A stretch of DNA of 64,000 nucleotides from Micropterix aruncella (taxonomy: Eukaryota > Arthropoda > Insecta > Lepidoptera > Micropterigidae). This document shows positions 33,291 through 43,600 of the stretch, piece by piece. The notes beneath the pieces were generated by a model. The model did not search any database and was not told where the DNA came from. It saw only the letters and a program-made list of their open reading frames with translations. Position numbers and translations under genes: made by a program. The DNA lies in the NCBI GenBank assembly GCA_944548615.1, contig OX155950.1, positions 33,525,170-33,589,169 on the forward strand, read 5' to 3'. The stretch's first letter is position 1. Every line of letters starts with the position of its first letter.

Positions 33291-33639
33291 CAGCGGGTTT
33301 TGTTGCAGCTGTATGCGACATCACCGGAAATAAATAGGATAAAAACGACATAATAAATACGATAAAAAATATTTTCATTGCGTGAAGTTTATAGCACACT
33401 ATTGTTTGGCGTTGTTACGACTGGCGATGCGCGATTTCGCAACTTTTTTTCAAATCAAGACTATAGTAATCGAGCAGAATCGCATACTCGCGTACTATAG
33501 TAATAATCGTGGTCATAGTAGTAATCTAGTAAAACCAGTTAAATAAGTAATCGATTACAACATTTCATTTGTTAGCTGCCGAGAGACACCCCTAGTTAGC
33601 GTGCTTCGGCGAAGCGCGATTGGTCCATCTTATCACTAT

Positions 33640-34215
33640 TATCGTCTCGATAAAGTCTCAAAAAAAGTCTCGAAATTTGGCATGCGCCGATGCGTGATCG
33701 GTCCGTCCAATCTCTTAGGCCCCCTGAATCCCTTAGTCCTCGAGCGCTTCTGGGCGGCTTGAGCATCGTATTGGGCAATATCTGGATTACTATGGAAACG
33801 CTCTTATACGTTTCCTAAGCAGCGGAGGTGTTTGTTAACCTGATATCAGCTACTCTTTAAACGACCCGTTGGCCATCCGATCCGGAGTGATAGACGGGCA
33901 AAGGACGCCACGGTCCGCGATAAATTCGAACTGAATTACCGCTGACATCGGGTAGAGGCCGCGCAAGCGACTTCAGACCTGTGACCAGATGGTAGGATGG
34001 AAAAATCCTGCCAAAAATGGTAGTAAGGGCGCGAGACTGCCTGCTGTGTCAATTTTTCAATACCACGCGTTAAGGCGTTGGACTCTCACGGGCAAGTTGG
34101 CGTAGCTAGACGGTGGACTTTTTCATGTTTCCTGAAGTCTCTACTTTCACGCCAGGTTAAAAATACGATTAATATCGTTCCACATTCCTGAGGTGACGGG
34201 TCACCCGTTGTAAGT
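33640..34215 (+). mobile_element. Dispersed repeat family R, copy 5
   Basis: A more diverged copy, from about GTCTCAAAAAAAGTC to GAGGTGACGGGTCACCCG. It keeps the landmarks GACGGGCAAAGGACGC, GGTCCGCGATAAATTC, GCGCAAGCGACTTCAG and GGCGTTGGACTCTCA. It provides the uninterrupted junction that proves the insertion in copy 1. Confidence 0.7.
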
Positions 34216-34733
34216 GAGAACTCACCAGGTCCGTCCGATTACCACTATAGTCGTCGAATATATCCCACCTCCGCCGACGACGCGACGGACGGATGGCGCC
34301 GTGGCGGGTGAGCATCTTGCATCTTGATCCCAATCTAGAAAGTTCTCACAAGACCTTTTAAGAATCCAAATCTTTTATTTAAAAGTCTCGGAATCGCGCA
34401 TCAGTTGTTACAACTGCCATTGTCCAGGGTAGACTGAAGTGCTGTCAGTTTTTTTGAAGGCAGGCGGCATACTTCTGCTGTTGCTACGTAGGAATTAGCG
34501 GCGCGCGCGCGTTTTTAAATTCCGCCATGCAGTCAACTCTCATTGGATGAGGTTTCGTTTCTTTGCACTCATCGATAGGCGTAGAGAACATATTAAGAAG
34601 AGGATTTCACGAAGTAGAGATTTTGAAAGCTTCGTCTCTAATGAAGTTCAGTGTTTGTTTCTAAAACTTTCTGGGTCATGCGGGGTAAATTGGTATTTGG
34701 GGAATATTATGCGATTTTGTTTTAAATTGTTAT

Positions 34734-34765
34734 ACGTGGAACGAGAACAGTTACTCGTTCCACGT
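34734..34765. other. Perfect 12-bp hairpin
   Basis: ACGTGGAACGAG (34734-34745) and CTCGTTCCACGT (34754-34765) are perfect reverse complements around an 8-base loop. The stem does not extend further, so it is too short for a typical miRNA precursor. Function unknown. Confidence 0.55.
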
Positions 34766-34899
34766 GTTTTAATTTTATTTCATTATTTATATCATCTCGC
34801 ACCAGCTAATTATAACAAATATACTTTTATTGAAATAATGAGTCAAATTACGATTCTGTATTGTCCACATTGGAGCTCTGTGTATTAAATATTCAGATA

Positions 34900-35867
34900 T
34901 AATTTGCGCTCTGATTAATTTACTCTGCGCTGGAAATATTTACATTGGTATAATGATCGCAGAGAGGGGAGACAGTCAACAAACAGCATACCAGGTATTT
35001 TGATTATTAAATAGTTTAAGCGGCTTTAATTATATCGCTTGTATGATTTGAATGTGTACGTATTACAGCCACATTCAAATATATTGATCAGATACTTTGA
35101 TGACCAGAATTATTCACGAGTATTCATAATGTTTACTTTGTGTGAGGGACTATGTGTTACTAACTTCATTCTACTTTCAAATATGTAATTGTGGTAAATA
35201 TAAAAATATAAAAATTATAAATATAAAAATTTACAAATATGTAAACATTTTTTTCTGTTGGCCTACTCTTGAAAAATTTAGCATTCTAAATTTGTCTACG
35301 GTCCGTGTGAATCAAATAAACTATAGATAAATTAGGCATGAAAATTTTATTTTATTTTATTTTTTATTTTATAAAAGTATCCAAAACAATACAATTGATT
35401 TTTGCGAAGCAGATAAGATTGCATTTGTGTGGATTTTATCCCCCCACTAGATTGTATATCTGTTCTGGGGTGATAGTATTTAAGACTTCACTTTAATCAT
35501 AGTGACTTCACTTTCTTTCTTTTTTTTTTTTTTTTTTTCTTATTCATTCCGATCGCTCATTCATTCTTATAAATTTTAAGGTTATTATAAATATATAAAT
35601 GTGTATATAAATAAAGAACTAATATTAAATACAGGAAAAGAACATATTTAAGTTTATAGATAAGTAAAATAAATAAATATATAGATTAATATATAACTAA
35701 ATTGACCAATAAATTAAGTTAAGTAGCCTAAAAAGGTTTCTTACTGTGCACATATACTTGTGAATTTAATTAATTAATATAATATTATCTTTTTTTTTTT
35801 TTTTTTTTTTTAAACATAATCAACCGAAAAAATATTTTTCTTATCAAGTATCAGGTGACAGATATGG
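34900..35867. other. AT-rich DNA with retroposon tails, no gene
   Basis: Poly-T runs at about 35519-35538 and 35790-35811 and an (ATTTT)n run near 35345-35370 look like tails of minus-oriented retroposons. The block GCAGAT..GATTG..TTGTGTGGATTT near 35408-35438 recurs near 45965-45995. Confidence 0.45.
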
Positions 35868-35869
35868 AC

Positions 35870-36730
35870 CGAAGTTTGATCCCTCAAATTATCGACCGAT
35901 ACCAGTACCCGATGTTTTAGCAAAAATTTTGGAAAAAATAGTAATTACACAACTCTGTAATCATCTAGAAACCAATCACATGTCATCCGAAAACCAATAC
36001 GGCTTCAGATCCAAAAATGGGAAACACAAGATGCAGTACTAAAAATGTCAGAGCATATCACTAGGTATGTAGACGCCAACAAAAAGTGTATTACTGTACT
36101 TTCCGACCCCGCGCAAGCCCCCGACACAGTATCCCATGAAATGCTCCTAATGAAACTTGGGAAATATGGTATCACAGGTATCGAACTAAACTGGTTTCGC
36201 AGCTGTATTGGATCCCGAAAACAGCGTACCCGGGCAGGCGATTCACCCAGTAATAGTCTCCACAATAATCATGGGGTCCCACAAGGAAGCACTCCTGAAC
36301 CGACTCCCCTCTCACTCTACACAAATGGGCCCTGTGAAATGGACGTTGACGCAGATATACTATCCCACGCCGATGATACTGCCCTCCCACTCGAATCGAA
36401 CAGCTGGGAAAGTGTATACAACAAGGCAGCTGCCGCAATGAAAAGTGTCAAGGGCTGGCCTGACCACAATCTGTCAACGCCGAAACGTAGATAAAACAAG
36501 CTTGTAGCCTTCAGCATAGATGCTCGTCAGCATCCTCCACAAAAATTATAACCTAGTCCTACACGAAAGCGACAGTCTTGATTGTAACTGTGCACAAATT
36601 GAGCGTGTGCATTTTGTAAAGTACCTAGGTGTTCATGTCGAATAAACATCTCCGGTGGCAAATACATATCGAAAAGTTCGCCGAAAAGGTCCGTAAACCA
36701 ATATATATCCCTTCAAGAATCATCCCTCTG
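35870..36730 (+). pseudogene. Jockey/CR1-like LINE reverse transcriptase fragment
   Basis: Plus-strand motifs come in the right order: NYRPIPVPDVLAKILEKI (about 35887), SENQYGFR (about 35993), then in a second frame (ORF 36045-36494) DPAQAPDTVSH, ELNWFRSCIGSRKQR, HGVPQGSTPEP and HADDTALP, and finally VHFVKYLGVHVE near 36610. These correspond to the fingers, the D..KAFD motif, the PQGS motif, the (Y)ADD catalytic motif and the KYLG segment. The YADD tyrosine is replaced by H and KAFD is degraded to QAPD. Frameshifts lie near 36015 and 36645. A dead element. Confidence 0.85.
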
Positions 36731-36949
36731 CATCCTAAATACTACTCTGATCAACAATATGCTAGACCTTGAGACGTTTTATATGGAGAATTACCACTTT
36801 AACGGGTTAAATTCTCTTTTTATCAATATTCTGTTTTTATTTTCGAATCCTGGTCACGTGGTCCATATTTTATTTAATTCTGAAATCTACTGCAAAATTT
36901 CCACTCGCAAATTCTTATTCGCGACTTTTCCCGTTAAAAAATCTGGATC

Positions 36950-37310
36950 GCTCGCATCCACATCCGTAAATTTTACATCCGGAAGTGTAACTTATTCATC
37001 GGGCAATATCCGTCAGATCGGGAGGCGCCATCTGGTTCCCCGGCGCTGCATGACGTTTACGGCTGTACCGCGTGCATATTGAATGTCACGTGATTAAACA
37101 TCTATTTACATAAATCGGCTTTGGCGCATGGTGCGCGGCCCGGCGTCGCCACCTAACTTAATTATTGGCGCCTGAATTATAAATGACCAAATAGCGACGG
37201 ACGTCAAACGGATGGCGGGGACCGGCAGCCAGTAGAGACTTTCCAGTAGAGACTTGCCGGACCGCGCATCATCGGCGTTCGCTTCTGTTTCAGGGTCGAG
37301 CATGATCAGC
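36950..37310. other. GC-richer island
   Basis: Apparently single-copy, CpG-rich sequence. It contains a GGTCACGTG-like and other E-box hexamers nearby and TAATTATTGGCGCC near 37159. ORFs on both strands are short and unrecognised. Possible regulatory DNA; weak. Confidence 0.22.
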
Positions 37311-37529
37311 TCCGGATCTAAGATTTTTCTTAATATGACCGGGGCCAGTTAGTTTTGCCAGGGCCGAAATTTGGCCAATGCTGGAGGGTAGGAAGCGCAT
37401 TAGCGCCCCTCCTAGCATTTGAGAATAATAATTTTATAAACACAAAAACAAATATACTGGATGGGTTTTTTTGTGACTAGGGAATAACATCCCTTATATT
37501 AATTTGCACTCCTCATAAATGGCGCCTCA

Positions 37530-37765
37530 TATCTGTAACTAGACTGGAGGATGGAGAAATCCGTCCAAACCTGTTAGTAAAGGCGCGAGGATGCCCGCTA
37601 GGTGGCACATCCCAGTTTCTCGCGGTAAGGTGTAGGACTTTTAGGGACTTTTGGTGTAGTTGGACTGCGGATTGTGTTTGTCTTCTAAGTCTTTGCGTTT
37701 ACTCCATGGGAAGAAGAATGGCAAAAGGTCGTTATAAGTCCCAGGGGTGGAGGGTTCGACTGTAC
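37530..37765 (+). mobile_element. Dispersed repeat family R, 3' fragment (copy 6)
   Basis: It aligns to the last third of R: TGTAACTAGACTGGAGGATG, GGCGCGAGGATGCCCGCT, then the GTAAGGTGTAGGACTTT block and ACTCCATGGGAAGAAG. It ends where a LINE tail (TTCAAATTCAAATT) begins. Confidence 0.6.
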
Positions 37766-37769
37766 CAAT

Positions 37770-38545
37770 TTCAAATTCAAATTATTTTATTGATTTCAAA
37801 TTTTCAGTAGATACAATATACAAGAGTCATAACCTAACTAGGCTGCCGCCTGTTCCAAGGTAGACAATTTATTTTAATTATAATCATCTTAAGAAATCTA
37901 TAAAATTATATTTATATAAATAAACTAAATCATACTTAATGTTAAAAGAAATATTATAATTACCTAATTAAAATTCGTAAGAATATGTCATCAAAATTGT
38001 CAATAAGCTATTATATTATTTTTAAATATGATAAAAATTAAAATATATTATGTATTAAAATAATATACAATATAAAATCACAAATATAAAATTATATTTA
38101 GAAATCACAAATTTTTATTCCAACCTATACTATTATGTTTTTTAAATAAAACTTCAATTATCGAATATGGTGTCCAATATCTGCATTTGTATAATTTAAG
38201 AGGTAGGCACTCAACCCATTTTTAAATGTATAAGATTTTTTATGTCTTTAATTTTTAGTGATAGGCAATTATAAAATTTGGGGGCAAGATAAGTGGAAAT
38301 AGATTGGCCAATAGCGGATCTCCTAAGCCGTATTGCAAAATTTGTTTATTTTGATCTTAATGTCAGACGATATTGCCGGAGAGTTACCAGCACAAATATT
38401 TTGCTCACACTCAGCCCTCTATACTCTCGGAAATGATCATCGGAAGAATATGTATGGGGTTTTTTATTGATCACCCTCAGTATAGCCTTTTCCGCTTATA
38501 TTAACAAGAACGGCAAGATCACTGCCAATGGATCTGCCGATTTTA
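37770..38545 (-). mobile_element. 5'-truncated LINE with C-terminal coding remnant
   Basis: An AATTTGAATTTGAAA tail lies at the low-coordinate end. The 3' UTR includes CCTAACTAGGCTGCCGCCTG near 37830-37850. The minus-strand coding remnant at about 38215-38545 reads AEKAILRVINKKPHTY, then LSVSKIFVLVTLRQYR and, after one stop, TYLAPKFYNCLSLKIKDIK. This matches the extreme C-terminus of Jockey/CR1-like LINE proteins. A frameshift near 38497 precedes it. This copy ties the CTAACTAGGC motif to a LINE family. Confidence 0.75.
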
Positions 38546-38807
38546 TCACCCACTATTGGAGAACGACAACTACGACGAAAACTTAACGAAATCGGTCTCA
38601 CCGAGCACTCATGGTATTTAGGTGGACTCTTCGAAGCGTTATTGTTACCGAACTTGTATTATTATTGTTTTTTATCTGCAGCATATTTAAAAATAAAACA
38701 AAGTATTGTTTTTGAATATTTACAAAACGGAGCCATCCGTGCAATGGTGGAACTTTAAATAAATGGCCTGATTCAAATTCAAATTCAAAATTCTTTTCAA
38801 TCTATAA

Positions 38808-39271
38808 TCCTACTAATATTATAAACGCGAAAGTTTGTATGTATGTATGGATGTTTGTTACTCTTTCACGCAAAAACTACTGAATGGATTTTGATAAAAC
38901 TTTACAGTAATATAGCGTACACATCAGAATAACACATAGGCTATAATTTATAAAGATATAGCGTGAATTATCTAAAATATAACGATAACTGTCAAGTAAG
39001 TAGGAAAAAAATCTAAGAAATTGACATTTGAAATTTAAATTCTATCCTACTATCCTACTAATATTATAAACGCGAAAGTTTGTATGTATGTATGGATGTT
39101 TGTTACTCTTTCACGCAAAAACTACTGAATGGATTTGATGAAACTTTACAATAATATAGCTTACACATCAGAATAACACATAGGCTATAATTTATAAAGA
39201 TATATGGTTTTCTATCATCATTATCACAATTTTCCATCACCACGCGGGTGAAACCGCTGGGCGCAGCTAGT
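38808..39271 (+). mobile_element. Non-autonomous Helitron with duplicated 5' end
   Basis: It starts TCCTACTAATATTATAAACG at 38808 and the same 5' segment begins again at 39053. Both continue through GTTTGTTACTCTTTCACGC and AAAAACTACTGAATGGATTT. The 3' end has the hairpin GCGGGTGAAACCGC about 10 bases before the terminal CTAGT (39267-39271). The TC start, 3' hairpin and CTAGT end are the Helitron hallmarks, and insertion lies between A and T as expected. No Rep/helicase is encoded. The first copy is 3'-truncated. Confidence 0.75.
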
Positions 39272-39284
39272 ATTACATATTTTA

Positions 39285-39560
39285 AAAAATTTTAAACCAT
39301 CCTAACTAGGCCTGGCCTGTACTAAGGTAGGCTTAATATAAAAGATGGTAGAGTGGTTTTCGTAACTTGCTGTATTATCTTTGTATATTATTATGTTAAA
39401 TTTGAAAAGATAGATAAGTCTCCAAAACAATAAAGCGTAATAATATTAAATAAATTAGGATAATTAAATACCTATATTATATCAAATAATCAAATTATTA
39501 ATAATAAATAATGTTAAATAAATTAAGATAAATTAAAGGCGATTAAAACATTGATCAAGA
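39285..39560 (-). mobile_element. LINE 3' UTR fragment
   Basis: CATCCTAACTAGGCCTGGCC followed by TGTACTAAGGTAGGC matches the 3' UTR motif of the LINE at 37770-38545 and the insertion at 991-1232. No coding part remains. The right boundary is uncertain. Confidence 0.5.
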
Positions 39561-40241
39561 GATCCATCCGGGTGTATCTACATAAAATCAGCATGTCTGC
39601 GCATAATGACATTTAAAATACTTTGAAAACAACATCGTAGGTACTTACCAATGTAATTTATTGTAATATTTTTTTTAACATGCAAAACTCGTTTTCCTTG
39701 AAAATTAATATTTAAATTAGTGTACGTAAATATTAAAATCTCCAACGGTCTCTAGCGGGCCGGTCAGGGGTCGTAAATGCGCGCGCTTGTTGACTGAAGC
39801 GTCTCCACAAACAGTCGTTCACCGCGGCTACCATTTTTGGGATTGTTCGGGACACTCGCCACTTGAAATCCGTCACCCCCTCCCCTTTTCCTCTCCCTCT
39901 TTCACCCCTCCCCCACAATTCCACGAATAAATTAACCATTTCCTTAATTCACAACGAAAAATGCAAACACAAACGGATTCGCTTAATTGCGAGGTTCTAA
40001 TCAAGGTTGCCCGTCGATGTTTTTGGGAATTATTATAGATACAGTTATAACTCGGTTTAATTTGATAGAATAGGATTTCTTAGATAGAAGAAATATTTGT
40101 ACTATATATAAAAGGTGTATAAAATGCAGTACTTTGAATTGCAAGAGGTGATCCTTGTAAGTAAGAGGAATAAGCATGATTGCTTTTTTTATTATGTCGA
40201 CCTGTATGTAACTATGTAACGGAATCTGTGAGAGTTGTCAC
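39561..40241. other. No recognisable gene
   Basis: A GC-richer patch at about 39740-39925 is rich in C/T on the plus strand. Otherwise the DNA is AT-rich. Nothing supported. Confidence 0.4.
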
Positions 40242-40829
40242 CCTTCACTGGACTCCAATTGATTGTGAGCGAAGGGTGGTTCTCATCATGAAGTTTTCTC
40301 CGTGAATGAAAGTCGTGGATGTCGAAGTAGATGTGTTTAATCAGAAGGTTGAAGAGAGTTGAGTTGAAGTCGCCAGTTCTTAACGCCTTGATTGAAATTC
40401 GCCGTTGTGTAGTAGTGTGGGCGCGAGGTGAAGCTGTGGTAGTGTGTCGGATGTGTGTAGTCGAGGAGCGAGGCTGACGCTTGGTGTCGCGGATAACGTA
40501 GGTACTGCTTGATAATGATGTGTAGCGCGATATCTGTCCACTGAGGGGACGATGTGTAGGTGTACTCGTCCGCCGAGGGAATGATGGCCATCGATTGAAA
40601 TGTACTACGTTTTATACCGTTTAGCGGTGACGTGAAATGCTAAGAGAGGGATGTACATGTGCATCGATTTGAAGAAATGACATGAGTCATCGCTTGCCTG
40701 GGCAATATTTGCCAAATTTAGTTGGAAATTAACTGCAGCTGGCTCGTGTAACTTTGAGCGAGTCTGCGGATTTCTATTCTGTGAAATTACTTTTTTGTTG
40801 TAGGTATGTGGAGCGTTGGAGCTCCTACA
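40242..40829 (-). mobile_element. Probable solo LTR with primer-binding-like sequence
   Basis: Read on the minus strand, a GC-balanced block starts TGTAGGAGCTCC (40829 downward) and ends CACAATCA at 40260, giving a TG...CA LTR of about 570 bp. Immediately after comes TTGGAGTCCAGTGAAGGG (40242-40259), resembling the tRNA primer-binding site next to Ty3/Gypsy-type 5' LTRs (compare TTGGCG.CCA-type sites). The 84-codon minus ORF inside (40337-40591) would be LTR sequence. No gag-pol is visible and no second LTR was found, so this is tentative. Confidence 0.4.
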
Positions 40830-41866
40830 AATCCAAGGTAACTAATTTAACCATCTTCCAAGGATCGTAGCGTCAGGAAAATTGTTAGCTGTATGTAGTT
40901 CTGATGACAATACAATAATATGGTACTGTCGAACTGATCTGATGATGGAGTCGGAAGATATGAACTGGAACTTCATGATGGAAGATCGTATCATAGCTGT
41001 GCTTGGACTTGTTAGAAAAGTCTTGGAATGCACTTTGACCACGATTAGGTTTCAAGGTCTGATGATGTGGTTTTTACGTGCATTTATAAAAGCGTGTTTT
41101 TAGTGTTTTTTTATAGCTCCTTTTTGATTGAAGTACTTTCTAAATATTGAGGGTATTGAGAATTTAAAAAGTATTGCATAATAACTATATGCTAAGGAAA
41201 AATCATTATGTCGTGCCCGAAATTGTGTTGTGCAAGTCAAAAAGAAATTACAAAAAAAACGCCCTGCCTATGTTTGTGCTAGCAAAACTCGAAAAGTAGT
41301 CGGTCGATTGACTTGAAATTTTGACACAACGTTGCATTCCAAGACGCGCGACGAAAGTCTTTCCGCACTGGTGAAGTCTTCGGTGCGCTGTCACTTCAGT
41401 GCGCTTCCTATATCTCATATTAAACTGAGCGAAAGCAAAGCGTGGCCGGGTTTACATAGTTTTATATAAAAAGGGCCTGCATGTGTGTAAGTTCTAGCAT
41501 GAGTATGGAATGCCTGGAGCAATTTTAACAAAATTGTATACACATATAACCTACAAACTGGGTAAATACTAAAACACCCCTAGATGGTAAGAGGTGGTAA
41601 GAGGAGGTAACACGGAGAAAAAATAAAACAACCGATATTAGTTTCGAATTGATTACTTAGAGGTCGCTGAGATAAATAATTATAATCCGTAAACCGTTCA
41701 ACTTCAGGCCCCATCGACGTAGGGAGATGTGGGGAGGGGGGGGGGGGGGGTTGAGAGGGCCAAATGACCAAGATTATGGTCGAATCTATAGTTCTTGGAG
41801 TCGCTGAGCTGATTAATAATTTCGCCGACGACTTTTGAGCTCTTTAGAGGAATATTAAAAAAATTA
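40830..41866. other. No recognisable gene; G homopolymer
   Basis: A 15-base G run lies at 41736-41750. The 41190-41480 part has the look of a dispersed repeat (phrases such as GATTGACTTGAAATTTTGA) but has no second copy here. Nothing else could be supported. Confidence 0.4.
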
Positions 41867-42104
41867 CTCTACAGAATGTTCTAACCGTTATTAGAAAGGA
41901 TTATCTTCCAGAAGGTTGTGGAAACGAATAAACTATGAAAGCCATCTAGAAAATTGTTCATATAAATAAAACTTTGTAGAACCTTCTAGAAAGTCGCGGA
42001 AATGAATAAAATTTCGTAGAACCTTCTAGGTGGCCATGACAATAAATAAAATTGGTTAAAACATTCTAGAAGATTATGGAAAGGAGTAAAAGTTATACAG
42101 ATTT
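41867..42104. repeat. 40-bp tandem repeat with heat-shock-element-like units
   Basis: TCTAGAA/TCTAGG starts fall at 41945, 41985, 42025 and 42065, exactly 40 bp apart, with more diverged units before (about 41880 and 41907). Each unit continues with ATAAATAAAA-type sequence and GTAGAACCT. GAACCTTCTAGAA (41979-41991) fits the heat-shock element pattern GAAnnTTCnnGAA. No nearby gene is seen that it could control. Confidence 0.65.
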
Positions 42105-42105
42105 G

Positions 42106-42305
42106 TATATATGTTACGGGTAATGCTAGTTGTTTGAGTAAACCTAGGTTTACCCGGGTATACTTATAAGAATTACCCAAAATCCTTGGGTAATTCTATA
42201 GAATTACCAAAGGATTTTGGGTTAGGTTAGGTTAGGTTAGGTCTTAGCTATACCCGGGTAAACCTAGGTTTACTCAAAGAACTAGCATTACCCGTAACAT
42301 ATATA
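42106..42305. mobile_element. 200-bp palindromic element with internal TTAGG-like tract
   Basis: The left arm (TATATATGTTACGGGTAATG, then CTAGTTGTTTGAG and AAACCTAGGTTTACCCGGGT) is mirrored by the right arm ending CATTACCCGTAACATATATA with very few mismatches. The inner arms, with TTACCCAAAATCCTTGGGTA, also pair around TTCTATAGAA at 42194-42203. The right arm alone carries four GTTAG units (42221-42241), a telomere-like tract. It looks like a hairpin MITE. Confidence 0.7.
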
Positions 42306-42849
42306 TTTTTAGACCTCAGTATGTCCCGGTCTTGATTTTCGAGAAAATTCCAGCACCCACTTGAATCTTTGATGTATTTAGGGGAAGCTAATTCGGAAAT
42401 CCTTTTGGCTTATTATTTTCAGTGAATGTAAAATTATATTTTATTGCCGTATTAATACCACCTAGAAAACGGAAGGTGACAAGAAACAGAGGTTAAGTGT
42501 AATCAAATAAAAAAAAATATAACCTCTGCTTTGACGAGAAATACCCGATAAGAGAAATATAATAAAGGAGAAGAAGAGTTTTGTAATATAGGAGGAGTGG
42601 AAGAACACATTTTAGTATATTTTTAAGTTATTATAACTCCATAACTAAGAAACAAAAACTTAAAATAACATATCATTAGCTTCCTTGTGGAAAACCAATT
42701 CCTCTGGTATGCTCTTTATTTCGATACTTGTTCATAAAAATCGAGTTTTTGTCCCGAAAGAAAACACTGGCCTACATAAGTAGATATTGAAGACGCACGA
42801 TAACTTTATTTCATTTTCCTTGTCGGCCTATGTTTACACTTCTCATCTC
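42306..42849. other. No recognisable gene; AT-rich
   Basis: Only short ORFs and unique-looking AT-rich DNA. Nothing could be assigned. Confidence 0.45.
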
Positions 42850-43130
42850 CGCAGGGTAGATTACTATTTAAAGGCCGAATTTGTAAACTAACTCGGAGAG
42901 GCCAAGTTCACCGCTTTTACGGTAGCATAATTCGTGATTATTCAAATGCGATACTTTGGAAATTTAATATCGCTCTCCGCGGAGATATCAGCGCAGCAAA
43001 CTGAGGACGTCTGCGAACTCTCCTTCTGTAAACACTCTCCCGCCTTCATAATATGGTAAGCAGTCGTCGCTAAGCTTGCGACGTACGAAGCCGAGATCCG
43101 AGCGAGAGCCGCTCCGAGCCATAGATTAGA
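42850..43130. other. GC-richer island
   Basis: Balanced, CpG-containing DNA with CTCTCCGCGGAGA near 42973 and no ORF. Candidate conserved non-coding DNA; weak. Confidence 0.22.
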
Positions 43131-43149
43131 AAAACATTGTCTACTAATA

Positions 43150-43380
43150 CACCAGACGTGTCACGTTTACTTTTAAATTCATTTATTTATCGATCCCATA
43201 CTTAATTAAGTACTAGGTTTGATCCATTAGAGTATAATACTAAATATAAAGTTTAAGTAATGAGTAAAAAAGTACAAGACTGTGGATTTTTCAGCCTTAC
43301 TAAGCCTAGGCCTGTGTCGATATAGTAGTTTAGCGATATTTGTTGATCCAAGAGGGCAGTCAAGAGCAGAGGTATCTTAT
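43150..43380 (-). mobile_element. LINE 3' UTR fragment
   Basis: It starts with AAATTCATTTATTTATCG and contains CCTTACTAAGCCTAGGCCTG near 43295-43315, a diverged form of the LINE 3' UTR motif at 37.8 kb. No coding part. Confidence 0.4.
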
Positions 43381-43399
43381 AAGTATTGTTGTTATTAAT

Positions 43400-43600
43400 A
43401 AGTATTTATAATTAATTGATAAAATATAACATGATAGTAATACTTAATTTTGGAATTATATTAATAACAATAATGATTATATAATGATTATTATAATATT
43501 AATAATTGATTACTATTATTAAATTTTACTCTAACACTGCATTTGATATATAATGAATTGTGAGCGACATGCGACATGGGCTTTATAATACACGACTCCT
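43400..43600 (-). repeat. Dispersed repeat family Y, copy 2 (inverted)
   Basis: The reverse complement of this block contains CATGTCGCATGTCGCTC and GCAGTGTTAGAGTAAAAT with ATAGTAAT in the same order as 24050-24250. Confidence 0.5.
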
